From Streptomyces sp. NBC_01428 (lineage in GTDB: Bacteria; Actinomycetota; Actinomycetes; Streptomycetales; Streptomycetaceae): a stretch of 64,000 nucleotides of DNA. Under the pieces are notes generated by a model. It saw only the letters and a program-made list of their open reading frames with translations. It was not told the DNA's origin and did not search any database. The first letter of the stretch is position 1, and every line of letters begins with the position of its first letter. The stretch is taken from NCBI RefSeq assembly GCF_036231965.1, contig NZ_CP109499.1, forward strand, positions 4,340,001 to 4,404,000, in the 5' to 3' direction. Shown one piece after another: positions 60,923-64,000 of this stretch. The translations under genes and the position numbers were made by a program.

Positions 60923-62644
60923 TCAGATGCTCAGCGCCCCGAAACCACCGGGCTGGAAGTCGTAGTTGATCGGGACCTCGATCAGGAACGGGCGGCCCAG
61001 CTCGGCACCCTTGCGCAGCGCGGCGAGCAGCTCCTGCCGGTCGCCCGCCTTGGTCGCCTCGACGCCGTTGGCCTCGGCGAGCGCGACGAAGTCGACGCCG
61101 GTGAACTTGACCGCCGGGTCGTGGCTGCGACGGTGTCCGAGGTTCTGGTAGAGCTCGATCAGCCCGTTGGTGTCGTTGTTCACGACGACGGTCACGATCG
61201 GGAGGTTGAGGCGGGCGATGGTCTCCAGGTCGGCGCTGTTGGAGTGGAAGCCGCCGTCGCCCGCGATGAGGAAGGTGGGCTGGCCGGGGCGCGCGAGCTG
61301 GGCGCCCATGGCGGCGGGTATGCCGTAGCCGAAGCTGGAGCAGCCGGCCGAGGTGAGGAAGCCGAAGGGCTGGTCGGCGCGGGCGAACAGGACGCCGTAG
61401 TGCCGGAAGAAGCCGATGTCCGAGACGATCGTGCCCTCGCCGGACTCGGCGACCTCCTCCATGACGGTGTTCATGGAGTCGATGACCTGGTGGACGCGCA
61501 TGCCGTCCTCGTAGGCCGTCGGGTCCGCGAGGAACTCGGCGACGCGGGCGCGCAGCGGCTCGATGTCGTGCCGCTCCTTGGCCTCGAGGGAGACGGTGGC
61601 GGCGTCGAGGTGCTCGACGAAGGCGAGGACGTCGGTGACGACGTCGACGGTGGGCCGGTAGACGCGCGGGATCGGGTTGGCGGTCGGCGAGACGCGGACG
61701 GTCTTCTTCTCGGCGCCCTTCTGCCACATCGAGGGCCGCAGGTCCTCGGCGTAGTCGTAGCCGACGGTCAGGATGAGGTCGGCGGGGCCGAACAGGGTCT
61801 CCAGCGCGGGGAAGTCCAGGATGCCGTCCATGTAGCCGGTGACCGCGCCGTAGTTCAGCTCGTGTCCGTGCGGCAGGACGCCCTTGGCGATGTACGTCGT
61901 GATGACCGGCACGTTCAGTCGCTCGGCCAGCGCGCGGACGGCCGGCACCGCGCCGGAGCGGATCGCGGCGGCGCCGACGACCAGGACGGGGTGTTGGGCG
62001 GTCTTCAGCAGCTCGGCGGCCTCGTCGGCGGCCTGCTCCCAGCCGTCCTGCACGGCGCCGATCGGCTTGCCGGGGGTCCGCGCCGGCGGCCGCTCCGCCT
62101 CGGCGTCGATGCCCTCGGAGGAGCCGAGCAGGTCGACCGGCAGCGAGATGAAGCTGGGGCCGACCGGTTCGGTCATGGCGGCGGTCACCGCGGAGTCGAC
62201 CAGGTCGGTGATCTCGTGCGGACGCTCCAGCTCCACCGCGTACTTGGACATCGGCGCGATGATCGACACGGAGTCCAGGCACTGGTGCGTGTCGTTGGGG
62301 AAGATGTCGTGCGACTCCGACTGGGCGGCCAGCGCGATGACCGGCGACCGGTCCAGGACCGAGGTGGCGATGCCGGTGGAGAGGTTGGTCATGCCGGGGC
62401 CGAGCGTGGCCCAGCAGGCCTGCGGGCGTCCGGTGATGCGGGCGAGCACGTCGGCGGCGACGCCGGCGGTGAACTCGTGCCGGGTGAGGACGAAGTCGAT
62501 CCCCTCGACCTCGTCGAAGAGGATCGAGGCGGCCTCCCGGCCGACCACGCCGAACACCTTCTCCACGCCGTGGTCCCGCAGTCGCGCGAGGAGCGCGTGC
62601 GCTGCGGTCGGCTTGCTGCTGGGGCCGGTCGATACACGGGACAT
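60923..62644 (-). CDS. ceaS: N2-(2-carboxyethyl)arginine synthase
   Basis: Thiamine-diphosphate enzyme that joins D-glyceraldehyde 3-phosphate and L-arginine, the first committed step to clavulanic acid. The 573-residue length is the same as I remember for CeaS2. Glu57, the cofactor-activating glutamate, is in place (TRHEFTAGVAAD), and the ThDP/Mg motif runs GDGGFHSNSADLETIARLNL...NND. The ATG at 62644 follows GGAG by 7 bp. First gene of the early operon ceaS-bls-pah-cas. The 466-bp upstream gap carries SARP-like heptamers and several palindromes. Confidence 0.96.
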   Translation of the reverse strand: MSRVSTGPSSKPTAAHALLARLRDHGVEKVFGVVGREAASILFDEVEGIDFVLTRHEFTAGVAADVLARITGRPQACWATLGPGMTNLSTGIATSVLDRSPVIALAAQSESHDIFPNDTHQCLDSVSIIAPMSKYAVELERPHEITDLVDSAVTAAMTEPVGPSFISLPVDLLGSSEGIDAEAERPPARTPGKPIGAVQDGWEQAADEAAELLKTAQHPVLVVGAAAIRSGAVPAVRALAERLNVPVITTYIAKGVLPHGHELNYGAVTGYMDGILDFPALETLFGPADLILTVGYDYAEDLRPSMWQKGAEKKTVRVSPTANPIPRVYRPTVDVVTDVLAFVEHLDAATVSLEAKERHDIEPLRARVAEFLADPTAYEDGMRVHQVIDSMNTVMEEVAESGEGTIVSDIGFFRHYGVLFARADQPFGFLTSAGCSSFGYGIPAAMGAQLARPGQPTFLIAGDGGFHSNSADLETIARLNLPIVTVVVNNDTNGLIELYQNLGHRRSHDPAVKFTGVDFVALAEANGVEATKAGDRQELLAALRKGAELGRPFLIEVPINYDFQPGGFGALSI

Positions 62645-62715
62645 GGATGGTCTCCAGACTCGGTCAGCGGTGAACACGTCGCGGCCACCCTGACCAGAGC
62701 CCCTCTTCGCAGCCT

Positions 62716-62735
62716 CTCTCCGGCATATCGGAGAG
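62716..62735. promoter_or_regulatory. 20-bp dyad upstream of ceaS
   Basis: CTCTCCG-N6-CGGAGAG, perfect 7-bp arms 62716-62722 and 62729-62735, 72 bp upstream of the ceaS start and overlapping the innermost heptamer of the array at 62730-62770. Confidence 0.5.
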
Positions 62736-62770
62736 CGCGCCGGGGAGTGCGCGGAGAGAGGCCGGAGACC
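62730..62770 (-). promoter_or_regulatory. Heptamer array upstream of ceaS (SARP-type box)
   Basis: Minus strand, in the direction of ceaS: GGTCTCC (62770-62764), TCTCTCC (62759-62753), ACTCCCC (62748-62742), then GCTCTCC (62736-62730). Spacing is 11, 11 and 12 bp. The same heptamer core recurs at 11-bp steps upstream of claR. The pattern fits a SARP activator, CcaR being expected from S. clavuligerus. Confidence 0.7.
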
Positions 62771-62806
62771 GGGCGGAACGATGGATTCCGATTCGACTCT
62801 CTTCAA

Positions 62807-62827
62807 ATCGGACAGAGTCCGTCCGAT
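62807..62827. promoter_or_regulatory. 21-bp dyad between ceaS and the PBP gene
   Basis: ATCGGAC-N7-GTCCGAT, perfect 7-bp arms 62807-62813 and 62821-62827. It lies in the shared 466-bp upstream region; which gene it serves is unclear. Confidence 0.5.
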
Positions 62828-62912
62828 ATCGCGTGCCGGTGAACCCTGCGCCTGATGAGTTCAGGCCACTGTTGATCCCGACACGGGTCCACCGAGCGGC
62901 CTTTCCTTCTGA

Positions 62913-62947
62913 GGTCTAGACCACTAAAGGCGAATGAGCGCTCATTC
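62913..62947. promoter_or_regulatory. Two perfect palindromes, one TetR-like
   Basis: GGTCTAGACC (62913-62922) and GAATGAGCGCTCATTC (62932-62947), the latter a perfect 16-bp palindrome of the form often bound by TetR-family repressors. They lie about midway between ceaS and the PBP gene. Confidence 0.6.
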
Positions 62948-63066
62948 CCGGCCAGGCCACCCGGGCGTATTCGGCCGGGCCCCCACGACGACGAAGCGGA
63001 GGGGTCAGATACCCGCCACCACCCGTCCATGATTTCTTTCTCCTTTGCCTTGTCTTGAACCGTGCG

Positions 63067-63089
63067 TCCGGGGAGAGACCGGAGAGAGG
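63067..63089 (+). promoter_or_regulatory. GGAGAGA repeats upstream of the PBP gene
   Basis: GGAGAGA at 63072-63078 and 63081-63087 within a 22-bp stretch closely matching one upstream of claR (52363-52382). It ends 22 bp before the PBP ATG and may double as its ribosome site region. Shared sequence suggests a shared regulator. Confidence 0.45.
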
Positions 63090-63110
63090 CGGGCGATTAA
63101 TCTGCGCCAC

Positions 63111-64000
63111 ATGATTCGTTCGGATGGCTATGTTGACCACCCGCGGTACGACAGGCGCAGGTCGCGCCGTCGCGTCGTCGTATCAACGTTTGTGGCACTT
63201 GCGGCGACCGCCGGAATCGGCTACTGGGCCTACAAGGCCCTGGCCGGGGACGACGCGGACGATCCACAGGTAGCCGCCGCCACCGGACAGCTCGACACGT
63301 TCCTGACCGCGTGGGCGTCGGGCGACGCCCAGCGGGCGGGCCGGCTGACGGACACCCCCGAGAACGCCACGTCGTTGATCAAGTCCGTCATGACGAACCT
63401 GGACCCGTCGCGGACGGAGATCACCGCGGGCACCGGAAAACGGAAAGCGGAAGGGGAAGTCGAGATTCCGTTCACCGTCAGGATGACGCTTTCGGGCGCC
63501 GGGGAATACACGTACCACTCGAAGGCCGAGCTCATCCGGAAGAGCGGCGACTGGACGGTCGAATTCCACACCCCCCTCATTCACCCGGACATGGTTCCGG
63601 GTCAGACGCTCGCGCTGAAGTCCCGGGAACGCGCGGAGATCCTCGACCGCAACGGCGACGAACTGCAGTCGGCGTCCCTCGCCGGCGCCGTCGACCCGAA
63701 GACCGGAAAGGGCGTCTCCGGGCTCCAGGCCCGCTACGACAAGCAGCTCACCGGAGGCGGTGGCGCGGCCCGGTCCGTCGTCGTCGTGGAACGCGAGAGC
63801 GGCCGCGTCGTGAAGCGGCTCACCGGCTCCGGCAAGGACGCGGGCAAGGCGGTGCGGACGACCATCGACCCGAAGGTGCAGGAGGCCGCCGCGGCGGCGC
63901 TCGACGGCGTCAAGAAGAACGCCGCCCTCGTCGCCGTCGACCCGAGCACCGGCGACATCCTCGCCGCGGCCAACATGCCCTCCGGCATGAACCGCGCCCT
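63111..64000 (+). CDS. Penicillin-binding protein with MecA_N domain (pcbR-like), partial
   Basis: The first 296 residues of a class B PBP, running off the right edge. A basic cytoplasmic start and one membrane anchor (STFVALAATAGIGYWAYKAL, about residues 25-45) are followed by an NTF2-like MecA_N domain (about 50-150) and the start of the PBP dimerisation region (LKSRERAEILDRNGDELQ, AALVAVDPSTGDILAAANMP). The transpeptidase domain lies beyond the window. Its place beside ceaS, divergent, recalls pcbR of S. clavuligerus, a PBP for beta-lactam self-protection between the cephamycin and clavulanic clusters. ATG 63111 is chosen; it has a weak GGCGGG upstream. Confidence 0.85.
   Translation, partial: MIRSDGYVDHPRYDRRRSRRRVVVSTFVALAATAGIGYWAYKALAGDDADDPQVAAATGQLDTFLTAWASGDAQRAGRLTDTPENATSLIKSVMTNLDPSRTEITAGTGKRKAEGEVEIPFTVRMTLSGAGEYTYHSKAELIRKSGDWTVEFHTPLIHPDMVPGQTLALKSRERAEILDRNGDELQSASLAGAVDPKTGKGVSGLQARYDKQLTGGGGAARSVVVVERESGRVVKRLTGSGKDAGKAVRTTIDPKVQEAAAAALDGVKKNAALVAVDPSTGDILAAANMPSGMNRA

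Noticed and set aside
59388..62282. Apparent 964-residue fusion of a ceaS-region frame with BLS
   Set aside because: The upstream 454 codons are an out-of-frame reading of ceaS. BLS proper starts at 60920, 2 bp after the ceaS stop, and has the expected 510 residues.

Overview
The window is very GC-rich chromosomal DNA from an actinomycete, almost certainly a Streptomyces. Signs are the strong third-position GC bias, GTG and TTG starts, a single TTA (bldA-type) codon found in the reading frames I checked, a tipA-like promoter and regulator, and XRE/DUF397/ATPase regulatory genes. The left part has the gene order I remember from Streptomyces cores: tilS-hpt-ftsH-folE, dacB, ppa, glutamate decarboxylase and a stand-alone family A DNA polymerase.

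Layout. 0-17 kb: housekeeping genes on the minus strand (folE, ftsH, hpt, tilS, a zinc metallopeptidase, dacB). Then come ppa, a ThrE-like exporter, a DedA protein with a Gln/Tyr-rich tail, a YbjQ-like protein, a TipA-like regulator with its promoter, a ClC channel, glutamate decarboxylase, a PadR regulator and a DinB protein. 17-23 kb: an aldehyde dehydrogenase; a WhiJ-type set (XRE regulator, ATPase, DUF397 protein) whose last two genes share a 28-bp upstream box; and a VOC-ArsR-SRPBCC operon with a double operator. 23-36 kb: two lipoproteins, a DUF2786 protein, an orphan FtsX-like permease, an autoregulated Clp_N/HTH protein, a DNA polymerase, and a 1113-residue AfsR/SARP-type regulator. 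35-41.5 kb: a glycosyltransferase, a lipoprotein, a 1347-residue secreted SGNH hydrolase and a small membrane protein.

41.7 kb to the right edge is a complete clavulanic acid-type biosynthetic cluster in the order I remember from S. clavuligerus. Early pathway, minus strand: ceaS, bls, pah, cas, then oat after a strong hairpin, then oppA1. Late pathway: gcaS-orf16-oppA2-orf14 as a tightly coupled plus-strand operon; cyp-fd-orf12-orf13 as a tightly coupled minus-strand operon; cad and claR on the plus strand. A MecA_N-type penicillin-binding protein (pcbR-like) begins beyond ceaS and runs off the window. The catalytic residues of CEAS, BLS, PAH, CAS, OAT, CAD, CYP and ORF12 that I can check are all present, so the pathway looks intact: L-arginine + glyceraldehyde 3-phosphate -> carboxyethylarginine -> beta-lactam -> clavaminic acid -> N-glycyl-clavaminic acid -> clavaldehyde -> clavulanic acid.

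The cluster is not new as a system. Less described are its control signals: matching heptamer arrays with 11-bp spacing upstream of both ceaS and claR (SARP/CcaR-like), a cluster of palindromes between ceaS and the PBP gene, and antisense-overlapping claR/oppA1 ends. No ccaR is in the window; if present it should lie to the right, possibly with a cephamycin cluster.
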